From: SG8-41 sp032123035
GTDB taxonomy: Bacteria > Pseudomonadota > Gammaproteobacteria > Burkholderiales > SG8-41
Length of the DNA stretch: 20,570 nucleotides
NCBI GenBank assembly: GCA_032123035.1
Contig: JAQBFV010000164.1
Coordinates: forward strand, 1-20,570
Direction: 5' to 3'
Shown here: in pieces, positions 14,403-20,570 of the stretch
Position numbering within the stretch: position 1 is the first letter of the stretch
Layout: each line of letters starts with the position of its first letter
Translations under genes and position numbers: made by a program
The notes under the pieces: model-generated
Seen by the model: the letters and a program-made list of their open reading frames with translations, nothing else
Databases searched by the model: none
What the model was told of the DNA's origin: nothing

Positions 14403-15908
14403 ATGCCTACGAACAGGATCTCGGCGATCACCATGGCGCTGTTTCTCGGCTACGGCACCAGCGCCGGTGCGAGCGGCGACGCATTGACCATCTACAGCAG
14501 CGCTCAGCCCGGCGCGCTGTCGCCCGAGCTTTATCGCCATGGAGGCCGCGCCGGAGCCGTTCCAGGCTACGCAGTGGTACGCCACGGGCGCCAACTCACG
14601 CTCAAGCGGGGACGCAATCTGCTGCGCTTTTCGGACGTCGCCGCACTGATCGACCCCACGACGGTCAGCTTCGAATCCCTGACTGATCCCAAGGGCACCA
14701 GCGTAGTCGAGCAGAATTTCCAGTTCGACCTGGTGAGCACGCAAAAGCTGCTGCAGCGCTATGTGGACCGGAGGATTTCAGTCGACCAGGTGCGGGGCAC
14801 CGGCGTCGAATCCTTTGCCGGCACGTTGCTCTCGACCCGTGGCGGCATTACGCTTCGGCGCGAGGACGGCAGCATCCAGTTGCTGCCGCATAATGCGGGC
14901 ATCAAGCTGCCCGAGTTGCCGGGCGGCCTGATCACCCGACCGACCCTGGTCTGGGACATCGCCGCCAAGCGCGCCGGCACGCATCGCGCACGAGTGTCCT
15001 ATCAAACGACGGGCATCACGTGGTGGGCGGACTACAACCTCACCTATGCGGAAGGTGCAAGCGCCGCCGCTTGCAAACTCGACATCGGCGCGTGGGTAAG
15101 CATCCTCAATCAATCTGGCGCGAGTTATTCAGAGGCTAAACTCAAACTCGTGGCAGGCGACGTGCAGCGGGCGACGCGCCCGGGACGCACGCCGCGCGCG
15201 GGGCTCGCCAAGCGCGCGATGGCCGAGGACCGCGCTGCCGGTTTCGAGCAGAAGGCGTTCTTTGAGTATCACCTTTACACGCTGGGCCGGCCGACGACCT
15301 TGCCCGACAACTCGACGAAGCAGATCGAGCTTTTCCCGGTCGCGCGCGGCGTGCCGTGCGAGAAAACCCTGGTCTACTACGGCGCGGTGCCCGCCTACGG
15401 GTTCGGACCCCGGCCGGTGACGGACCGCAACTACGGCACGCAGACCAACCGCAAGGTGGATGTCTACCTTGGCTTCAAAAACGCCAAGCGCAACAACATG
15501 GGCCGACCCCTTCCGGCGGGGCGCATGCGCGTGTCGAAGCTGGATCCGGCCGACGCCACGCTTGAGTTCATCGGGGAGGACGCGGTCGATCATACGCCCG
15601 AGGATGAAAACGTCCGCGTGAAACTGGGCTCGGCGTTCGACGTGGTGGGTGAACGGCGCCAGATGAGCTTCAGCATCGACACCTCGCGCCGGATGATGAC
15701 CGAGGAGATCGAGGTCAAGCTGCGCAACCACAAGAAGGAAGCGGTGACCGTCATCGTCAAGGAAAACCTCTACCGCTGGATCAACTGGGAGATCCTCGAG
15801 AAAACGCACGCGTTCGAGAAGCAGGATGCGCGCACCGTGCATTACCCCCTCCGGGTAGCGGCCGGTGGAGAGACGGTGCTGCGGTACACCGTGCACTACT
15901 CCTGGTGA
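14403..15908 (+). CDS. Exported DUF4139 domain protein
   Basis: Function unknown. The 501-residue product starts with a signal peptide-like segment (MPTNRISAITMALFLGYGTSAGA, about 1-24), so it is probably periplasmic. It then has a beta-rich N-terminal part (LTIYSSAQPGALSPELY; LKRGRNLLRFSDVAALIDPTT), a central region with VSYQTTGITWWADYNL (a DUF4139 hallmark, with W-W-x-D-Y), and a C-terminal part ending EVKLRNHKKEAVTVIVKENLYRW and VLRYTVHYSW. These fit the DUF4139 family, which is implicated in beta-sandwich/immunoglobulin-like folds. The frame extends upstream to 14157, but the ATG at 14403 is preceded by AAGGAGA and begins the signal peptide. A long heptamer repeat array follows the stop. 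Confidence 0.85.
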   Translation: MPTNRISAITMALFLGYGTSAGASGDALTIYSSAQPGALSPELYRHGGRAGAVPGYAVVRHGRQLTLKRGRNLLRFSDVAALIDPTTVSFESLTDPKGTSVVEQNFQFDLVSTQKLLQRYVDRRISVDQVRGTGVESFAGTLLSTRGGITLRREDGSIQLLPHNAGIKLPELPGGLITRPTLVWDIAAKRAGTHRARVSYQTTGITWWADYNLTYAEGASAAACKLDIGAWVSILNQSGASYSEAKLKLVAGDVQRATRPGRTPRAGLAKRAMAEDRAAGFEQKAFFEYHLYTLGRPTTLPDNSTKQIELFPVARGVPCEKTLVYYGAVPAYGFGPRPVTDRNYGTQTNRKVDVYLGFKNAKRNNMGRPLPAGRMRVSKLDPADATLEFIGEDAVDHTPEDENVRVKLGSAFDVVGERRQMSFSIDTSRRMMTEEIEVKLRNHKKEAVTVIVKENLYRWINWEILEKTHAFEKQDARTVHYPLRVAAGGETVLRYTVHYSW

Positions 15909-15928
15909 CCGGCCACCGGCGGTGGCCC

Positions 15929-16025
15929 GTTCAACGTTCCAGGTTCCAGGTTCAAGGTTCAAGGTTCAAGGTTCAAGGTTCAAGGTTCAAGGTTCAAGGT
16001 TCAAGGTTCAAGGTTCAAGGTTCAA
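15929..16025 (+). repeat. 7-bp tandem repeat array (GGTTCAA)n after the DUF4139 gene
   Basis: Three degenerate units (GTTCAAC, GTTCCAG, GTTCCAG; 15929-15949) grade into eleven perfect GGTTCAA units (15949-16025). The unit is identical to that of the array at 8723 but lies 7.2 kb away. The array begins about 20 bases after the DUF4139 stop. Confidence 0.97.
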
Positions 16026-16065
16026 GCGAAGTTGGACGACTGTTGTACGCGAAGTTCCTCGCATT

Positions 16066-16107
16066 GAACTTGGAACATCGAACTTTGAACCCGGAACATG
16101 GAACATG
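16066..16107 (+). repeat. Degenerate 7-bp repeat GAACnnn, upstream of lemA
   Basis: Six in-phase heptamers: GAACTTG, GAACATC, GAACTTT, GAACCCG, GAACATG, GAACATG. The GAAC core is fixed and the other three bases vary. It is inverted relative to the GGTTCAA array 40 bp upstream (whose reverse complement is TTGAACC), so the two could fold together. Confidence 0.85.
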
Positions 16108-16198
16108 GACCACATGAAGGTGGTCCGTGAGGAAGTTCCATGCCCACGTCATGGCGCTGAGTTAGAATGTGCGCCAACTCCATGATGGGAGAAGCGTA

Positions 16199-16774
16199 AT
16201 GGGTATCGGGACCGTTATCGTGCTGGGCACGTTGCTGGTAATCGTGGTCTACACGACCCTGCTCTACAACAACCTGGTCCAGCTCAAGCATAACGTCGCC
16301 AAGGCTTGGGCCAACATAGACGTGCTTCTGAAGCAGCGGCACGACGAGCTGCCCAAGCTGGTGGAGACCTGCAAGCAGTACATGAAGTTCGAGCAAGAGA
16401 CGTTGCAGAAGGTGATGGAGGCGCGCTCCAGGGTGTTTGCCGCCCGCGAGGCGCAGAACATCCCTGAACTCGGACAGGCTGAAGGCGCGTTGCGCGCTAC
16501 GCTCGGCCATCTCTTCGCGCTGGCCGAGGCTTACCCGGACCTCAAGACCAACCAGATCTTCCAGCAGCTGCAGGCCCGCATCTCGGGCCTCGAGAACGCG
16601 ATCGCCGACCGGCGCGAGTTCTACAACGAGTCCGTCAACATCAACAACGTCCGCGTCGAACAGTTTCCCGACACCATTATTGCCGGCATGTTCAACTTCA
16701 AGCCGGCGCCGCTGCTCGAGTTCCGGGATGCAGAAAAGGCCGACGTCGACATGAAGCAACTCTTCGGCTCCTGA
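16199..16774 (+). CDS. lemA: LemA family membrane-anchored helical protein
   Basis: LemA proteins have an N-terminal membrane helix followed by an all-helical domain; their biochemical role is not known. The 191-residue product has the helix at about residues 4-22 (GTVIVLGTLLVIVVYTTLL), then the family signature YNNLVQLKHNVAKAWANIDVLLKQRHDELPKLVETCKQYM. It later has ALAEAYPDLKTNQIFQQLQ, ENAIADRREFYNESVNINNVRVEQFPDTIIAGMFNF. The frame is open from 16169, but the ATG at 16199 has GGGAG 8 bases before it and fits the family. TAGAAT at 16163-16168 could be a -10 element without a good -35. The next gene starts 26 bases later, so the two are an operon, as LemA genes often are with GIDE-like genes. 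Confidence 0.94.
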   Translation: MGIGTVIVLGTLLVIVVYTTLLYNNLVQLKHNVAKAWANIDVLLKQRHDELPKLVETCKQYMKFEQETLQKVMEARSRVFAAREAQNIPELGQAEGALRATLGHLFALAEAYPDLKTNQIFQQLQARISGLENAIADRREFYNESVNINNVRVEQFPDTIIAGMFNFKPAPLLEFRDAEKADVDMKQLFGS

Positions 16775-16800
16775 TCGCCGCGGGGGCGCCGGGCATCGCG

Positions 16801-17691
16801 ATGGTCCGCGCGTTCAGTTTCAATCGATCGGAATGGCTGACCAGCGGCTTCCACCTGGTCATCCTCGTCTTTGCGGTCCAGGATGAATCCGGCCGGCTTT
16901 GGCCCTATGCGCTCAGCATCATGGCGCTCATCAGCTTCTTCGCATGGGTTTCGGCCTATCGCCGCTACCGCCAGATCCATGATCTGCCCACCTCCAAGGT
17001 TGCGTCTGCCGCGCAAGGCTACGTCGAACTCTTCGGGCGCTCCGACCGGCTCGACGGGGAGCCCCTCGTCAGCAAGCTTTCCGGGCTGCCGTGCTGCTGG
17101 TTCCGCTACTACATCGAGCGCAAAAGCTCCAATGACAAGTGGCAGCACGAGGATAGCGGGACGAGCATCGCGCACTTTTCCCTGATCGACGACAGCGGGC
17201 GGTGCGTGGTCTCCCCCGATGGCGCAGAAGTCCTCTCCAATCGCAAGCAGGTGTGGACGCAAGGCCCTTATCGTTACACGGAGTGGCTGCTCCTGCCGCA
17301 GGGTCCGCTCTACGCGGTCGGCGAATTCGTGACGCGGGGCGGCGGCAACGCCGAGCTCGACGAAAAGGCTGATGTCGGCGCCGTCCTCGCCGACTGGAAA
17401 CAGGACCGCGCCACCCTCCACGAGCGCTTCGACCTCGACGGCGACGGTGCCATCAACCTCAAGGAATGGGAGCTTGCCCGCCTTCAGGCCCGCCGCGAAG
17501 TCCGCCAGCAGCATGCCGAGACTCGTGCGCGCGACGGCGTGCACCTCCTGCGCAAGCCGCACGACGGGCGCCTGTTCCTGCTCGCCAACGAGCTGCCGGA
17601 GAAGCTCGGGCGCCGTTTCGCTCTCTGGAGCGCCGTCCACCTGCTGGTCTTCTTCGGTACCGGCATCACCTCCCTCTTCCTCTTTTTCTGA
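16801..17691 (+). CDS. GIDE/MULAN-like membrane protein with an EF-hand insert
   Basis: A 296-residue membrane protein of the bacterial GIDE class (relatives of the membrane-flanked domain of the mitochondrial E3 ligase MULAN, without a RING). Two N-terminal hydrophobic segments (about 12-27 and 34-53) and one C-terminal segment (about 274-296) enclose the soluble domain. That domain has IHDLPTSKVASAAQGYVELFGR (59-80), PCCWFRYYIERK (97-108) and LLPQGPLYAVGEF. The EF-hand loop DLDGDGAINLKE (211-222) has Asp at positions 1, 3 and 5, Asn at 9 and Glu at 12, a complete Ca2+-binding set, followed by a charged helix (ARLQARREVRQQ). The start ATG at 16801 has a weak ribosome site. It is coupled to lemA; a joint envelope-stress role is often proposed but is not shown by sequence. 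Confidence 0.8.
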   Translation: MVRAFSFNRSEWLTSGFHLVILVFAVQDESGRLWPYALSIMALISFFAWVSAYRRYRQIHDLPTSKVASAAQGYVELFGRSDRLDGEPLVSKLSGLPCCWFRYYIERKSSNDKWQHEDSGTSIAHFSLIDDSGRCVVSPDGAEVLSNRKQVWTQGPYRYTEWLLLPQGPLYAVGEFVTRGGGNAELDEKADVGAVLADWKQDRATLHERFDLDGDGAINLKEWELARLQARREVRQQHAETRARDGVHLLRKPHDGRLFLLANELPEKLGRRFALWSAVHLLVFFGTGITSLFLFF

Positions 17692-17734
17692 CAACTGGTC
17701 GCCAGAAGCTGTCTCAAAAACCGGGATTGCGGCC

Positions 17735-17823
17735 GCCGATGAACGCCGATAGACGCCGATAAAGAAGAAGTGTATTGATTTACGCGGGTTTTCTGTCCGC
17801 GTTTATCTGCGTTTATCTGCGGT
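17735..17823. repeat. 10-bp-period repeat arranged as an inverted repeat
   Basis: The left arm has GCCGATGAAC, GCCGATAGAC, GCCGATAAAG (17735-17764). The right arm (17797-17823) has GCGTTTATCT twice then GCGG, whose reverse complement is the near-identical GCAGATAAAC series. Arms of about 25 bp face each other around a loop of about 30 bp. It sits 45 bp after the GIDE gene stop. A single related block occurs at 18919-18938. Confidence 0.85.
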
Positions 17824-17868
17824 TAAGAAGTTTTTTCGATTTTTAAGATATATACGTTCTAGTCACAA

Positions 17869-17898
17869 GTTACAGCCTGCCCCCCCAAACTCTATAAT
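17869..17898 (+). promoter_or_regulatory. Sigma-70 promoter of the alpha/beta hydrolase gene
   Basis: A perfect TATAAT lies at 17893-17898, with GTTACA at 17869-17874 at an 18-base spacing. It is embedded in a locally AT-rich stretch (17824-17868). The start of transcription would be near 17905, about 25 bases before the ATG. Confidence 0.6.
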
Positions 17899-17930
17899 CC
17901 ACGCTGATCCTGGATCGAAAACGGGCGACC

Positions 17931-18788
17931 ATGCGCGAAGCGGATCTGCTGTGCCTGGGAAAAGACGGGTTCCATCGCATGCATTACGTGGACTGGGGAG
18001 ACCCGGACGCGCGAAAAATCGTGATCTGCGCCCATGGCCTCACTCGCAGCAGCCGGGATTTTGATGCGCTCGCGCAGGCCCTGCTGCCGGAGTTCCGCGT
18101 GGTGTGTCCCGACGTAATCGGCCGCGGCAAGAGCGAGTGGCTCGAGGACAAGGAAGACTACAGCAACTCTCAATACTGTGCCGACATGGCGGCGCTCATT
18201 GCGCGCGTGACCGCGGGGGATGGCCCCCGGCATCTCTACTGGGTCGGCACCTCGATGGGCGGCATCATCGGCATGCTCCTCGCCTCGCGGCCAAAAAGCC
18301 CGATTGAGCGCCTCGTCGTCAATGACGTCGGCATGATCGTACCCAAATCCGCGCTGGAGCGCCTTGCGGCGTACGTGGGCAAGGACCCTCGTTTCACCAG
18401 CTTCGAGGAACTTGCCGGCTATATGCGTGTGGTATCCGCACCATTCGGCCCGCTCACGGACGAGCAATGGCACCACCTTGCGCTCCACAGCGCGATGAAA
18501 CACGCTGATGGAACATGGGGGTTCAACTATGACCCCGGCATCGGTATCCCTTTCCGGAAGGGCCCGCTCGAAGACGTGAATCTGCTGGGTGTCTGGGACC
18601 AGATTGCCTGCCCCACGCTGCTGATCCGGGGCGCGGACTCCGATCTTCTGCCGCGGGAGGTCGCGCTCCAAATGACCCAGCGCGGCCCACGTCCCAGGCT
18701 GGTGGAGTTCGCCGGCGCCGGCCATGCGCCGATGCTGTTGGCGCCTGACCAGATCGGGATCGTGCGCGAGTTCCTGTCAGGTCGGTGA
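17931..18788 (+). CDS. Alpha/beta-fold hydrolase
   Basis: Serine hydrolase of unknown substrate, cytosolic (no signal peptide). The 285-residue product has the oxyanion-hole HG in CAHGLTRSSRDFD (35-36), the second-strand DVIGRGKSEW (61-70), the nucleophile elbow GTSMGG (Ser108), the acid in RGADSD (Asp236 or Asp238) and the catalytic His in GAGHAPML (265). A helical lid lies around 135-215. Motif spacing resembles meta-cleavage-product hydrolases and lipases of the esterase family, but no substrate can be assigned. It has its own TATAAT promoter. The stop TGA (18786-18788) is formed inside the first GGTGAAC heptamer. It converges on the kinase gene. Confidence 0.9.
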   Translation: MREADLLCLGKDGFHRMHYVDWGDPDARKIVICAHGLTRSSRDFDALAQALLPEFRVVCPDVIGRGKSEWLEDKEDYSNSQYCADMAALIARVTAGDGPRHLYWVGTSMGGIIGMLLASRPKSPIERLVVNDVGMIVPKSALERLAAYVGKDPRFTSFEELAGYMRVVSAPFGPLTDEQWHHLALHSAMKHADGTWGFNYDPGIGIPFRKGPLEDVNLLGVWDQIACPTLLIRGADSDLLPREVALQMTQRGPRPRLVEFAGAGHAPMLLAPDQIGIVREFLSGR

Positions 18789-18867
18789 ACGGTGAACGGT
18801 GAACGGTGAACGGTGAACGGTGAACGGTGAACGGTGAACGGTGAACGGTGAACGGTGAACGGTGAAC
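18784..18867 (+). repeat. 7-bp tandem repeat array (GGTGAAC)12 overlapping the hydrolase stop
   Basis: Twelve perfect GGTGAAC units, followed by a decayed GGTAAAG. The first unit supplies the TGA stop of the hydrolase. The unit differs from the GGTTCAA arrays but shares the GAAC core when both strands are compared. Confidence 0.98.
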
Positions 18868-18918
18868 GGTAAAGAATTCTGCTCTCGTTTTTGGTTCTTG
18901 TGCCTTTTGCATATAGGA

Positions 18919-18938
18919 ATCTGCGTTTATCTGCGGCT
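18919..18938. repeat. Single 10-bp-period repeat block
   Basis: ATCTGCGTTTATCTGCGG and flanking bases match the right arm of the inverted repeat at 17797-17823. It sits mid-gap between the two convergent genes. Confidence 0.75.
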
Positions 18939-18962
18939 AAATTCTAGGTTCTAAACGAAGCT

Positions 18963-19011
18963 CGATTTACGTTTCACGATTCACGTTTCACGTTTCACGG
19001 ATCACGGCCGT
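18963..19011 (-). repeat. Degenerate 7-bp repeats at the 3' end of the kinase gene
   Basis: Seven in-phase heptamers on the plus strand: CGATTTA, CGTTTCA, CGATTCA, CGTTTCA, CGTTTCA, CGGATCA, CGGCCGT. On the kinase coding strand they read TGAAACG and variants, beginning at the base after the kinase stop. They are inverted relative to the GGTGAAC array at 18784. Confidence 0.85.
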
Positions 19012-20433
19012 TCAGCGTTTGCGCGAAGCGGAGATTGCCTTACGGATGAACGTCTTCCGCTCGTTGGTGTCCTTGATCTCGTCGGCAATCAACAGGTAGA
19101 GCTCGGCCTCGTCACGCGCCTTTATCGCAGCCCGCTTGACCACCAGCCTGGCAATCGCGCCGATGTGCTGCGCGAGCGAGGTTTCCGCCTGCCGCAATGT
19201 TTCGTCGGCGAATTTCCGGGCGATCGACTCATCTCGGGCCCCGACCGGCCCGCTCGGCAACCCTGACCTGTCGCCGGCCGTGAACCTCTTGATGAAGGCG
19301 GCCTGCTCCTTCTCGTCGCTGATTTCCGTGGCAACGGCGCGGCACAGGGCATCGATCGAGGCGGCTTTCTTGGCCGCGTTCTTCACCACCATGGCCGAGA
19401 TGGGCCCGATGTGTTTCGCCAGCGCCGTCTCCAGCCATTTCAGCAGCCCTGCGTCGAACGCCACACCGCTGGGCCCCGACGGTGCCTGCGTCTGGGACGC
19501 CACAGTCCGCGACACGGCAGATGCCGGCACTGTCCGATCGAATGCGCCCGCCGGGGGCTCGCCCGCCAGCGCGCGCCGGAACTCGGCAACGCTCTGTGGG
19601 CGCTCAGCCTCACGCGGTTTGAGCGCCCAATCGATTGCCATCAGCAGCTCAGGGCCGTGCACGCCCGCGAATCCGGCGCGTACAGCCGGAACCAGGACGT
19701 CCTCGTGCACGCGCGCAGCAGCTTCTACGGGTTTGGTTCCTGTCACCATCCAGTACAGCACACCACCAAAGGAGTAGAGATCGCTCCAGGGGCCCTGATT
19801 GCCGTGGCTATGGTACTGCTCGAGCGGGGCGTAGCCTGGCGTTACGATCGCGGTCAGTTCCTGGTCGCCGCTCAAGAGGTGCCGCGCCGACCCAAAGTCG
19901 AGCAGCACCGGACTTCCGTCACCGCGAATGTAGATATTCGCAGGCTTGATATCGCGGTGCAGATACCCTGCCTTGTGGATCACCTCGAGACCGTCCAGGA
20001 GCGGCTCGATGATCATGAGCAGCGGCTGCCGGGAAAGCGGGCGGCGTGCCGAGATCCAGTTGCTGAGCGGCTTCCCGTCGACGAACTCCATTACCATGTA
20101 GCCCGTGCAGTTCGCCTCGAAGAAGCGCATGACGCGCACGATATTCGAGTGGCGGAACGAAGCGAGCGTGCGGGCCTCGTCCAGAAAGCGCTGCAGACCC
20201 CACTGGAAGGTCTCCCCGGCCGAGCCGACCATGGGCTCCACCGAGCTGTCGGGATTGCGCGAGGCAAATTCGCCCGGGAGGTATTCTTTTAACGCGACCT
20301 TGAGATTGAGGTTGGCGTCCGTCGCAAGATAGGTGAGGCCGAATCCGCCGGCGCCGAGCACCGATTCGATACGGTACTCATTCAATGCATAGCCGTTCGG
20401 GAGGGCATTCGCGGGCTCAGCAGCTGTCGCCAT
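19012..20433 (-). CDS. Soluble Ser/Thr protein kinase with duplicated C-terminal module
   Basis: Hanks-type (PknB-like) kinase, 473 residues. The kinase domain spans about 18-290: glycine loop GAGGFG (27-32), ATP lysine in VALKEYL (K49), catalytic HRDIKPANI (H159, D161), DFGSAR (D179) and the APLEQ form of the APE motif (202-206). A Pro/Ala/Ser/Thr-rich linker follows (about 291-325), then two related ~56-residue segments (329-384 and 410-466). Both share ET.LA.HIG.I...VVK.AA..A and IA/AT-EI-D-E-FI. They resemble small helical modules found at C-termini of bacterial kinases and cyclases. No membrane helix is seen, so this is not a PASTA receptor kinase. The ATG at 20433 has CGGGGGA about 10 bases upstream. 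Substrate unknown; no phosphatase or FHA partner lies in the window. Confidence 0.9.
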   Translation of the reverse strand: MATAAEPANALPNGYALNEYRIESVLGAGGFGLTYLATDANLNLKVALKEYLPGEFASRNPDSSVEPMVGSAGETFQWGLQRFLDEARTLASFRHSNIVRVMRFFEANCTGYMVMEFVDGKPLSNWISARRPLSRQPLLMIIEPLLDGLEVIHKAGYLHRDIKPANIYIRGDGSPVLLDFGSARHLLSGDQELTAIVTPGYAPLEQYHSHGNQGPWSDLYSFGGVLYWMVTGTKPVEAAARVHEDVLVPAVRAGFAGVHGPELLMAIDWALKPREAERPQSVAEFRRALAGEPPAGAFDRTVPASAVSRTVASQTQAPSGPSGVAFDAGLLKWLETALAKHIGPISAMVVKNAAKKAASIDALCRAVATEISDEKEQAAFIKRFTAGDRSGLPSGPVGARDESIARKFADETLRQAETSLAQHIGAIARLVVKRAAIKARDEAELYLLIADEIKDTNERKTFIRKAISASRKR

Positions 20434-20462
20434 GGTCGGGATCCCCCGGAGTCCAGCGTGAG

Positions 20463-20491
20463 AGTAGACAAGGGACCCGTGGGCCCGTCAA
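20463..20491 (-). promoter_or_regulatory. Candidate sigma-70 promoter of the kinase gene
   Basis: On the minus strand TTGACG (20491-20486) and TCTACT (20468-20463) are 17 bases apart, matching five of six and four of six consensus positions. Transcription would start about 25 bases before the ATG. Beyond this, up to 20570, I see no further feature. Confidence 0.55.
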
Positions 20492-20570
20492 GCTGCAAAA
20501 TGCTCTGGCTGCGCCCCCCCCGGCTCCCTGGCCATCTGGCATGGTCCCGGGCCGCTATTTCCTGTCGAGC

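Noticed and set aside
15865..16185. Plus-strand open frame with SRFKVQG repeats
   Set aside because: The peptide repeat is just the GGTTCAA heptamer read as codons (21 bases = 7 codons); no start signal.
16022..17694. Minus-strand open frames of 245 and 357 residues
   Set aside because: Antisense to lemA and the GIDE gene, whose membrane segments, signatures and EF-hand are on the plus strand.
8723..18867. CRISPR-like arrays
   Set aside because: The repeats are 7 or 10 bp and strictly tandem, without spacers, and there are no cas genes in the window.

Overview
The window looks like the chromosome of a GC-rich betaproteobacterium, probably an environmental or uncultured one. The main evidence is the one-piece tmRNA with the proteolysis tag ANDERFALAA, which is typical of Betaproteobacteria, and the gene order gyrA-serC-(serA)-pheA divergent from ompA-like / mtaD-ubiG-HAD phosphatase. 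The genes are mostly housekeeping or conserved. There is no CRISPR array, transposase, phage gene or rRNA.

Layout. Positions 1-5893 (minus strand) hold a compact amino-acid and gyrase cluster: gyrA, serC, serA and the truncated 5' part of pheA. After a gene-free stretch of about 700 bp, the plus strand carries an exported OmpA-like protein with its own terminator. It is followed by mtaD (MTA/SAH deaminase), ubiG (ubiquinone methyltransferases), a Gph/MupP-type HAD phosphatase and ssrA (tmRNA, 10439-10831). The 3' end of ssrA is repeated exactly 220 bp downstream, a footprint typical of site-specific integration. Positions 11193-14247 (minus strand) hold a cold-shock protein, a membrane-anchored DUF2726 protein directly abutting an FMN-dependent alpha-hydroxy-acid dehydrogenase, and a LOG-family phosphoribohydrolase. 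Divergent from these, the plus strand carries an exported DUF4139 protein, lemA, a GIDE-like membrane protein with an EF-hand, and an alpha/beta hydrolase. A soluble Ser/Thr protein kinase with a duplicated C-terminal module (minus strand) converges on the hydrolase.

The clearest signal not explained by genes is a set of 7-bp-period tandem repeats. They lie in five intergenic stretches, each starting at or close to a stop codon: after mtaD, at the ubiG/gph junction, after the DUF4139 gene, after the hydrolase, and after the kinase. Most units share a GAA core (TGAAnnn or GAACnnn on one strand), and several arrays face each other as inverted pairs. A separate 10-bp-period inverted repeat lies after the GIDE gene. 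I found no obvious new defence or enzymatic system. The items most worth a second look are the heptamer arrays, the ssrA 3'-end duplication, the lemA/GIDE-EF-hand pair, and the kinase C-terminal repeats.
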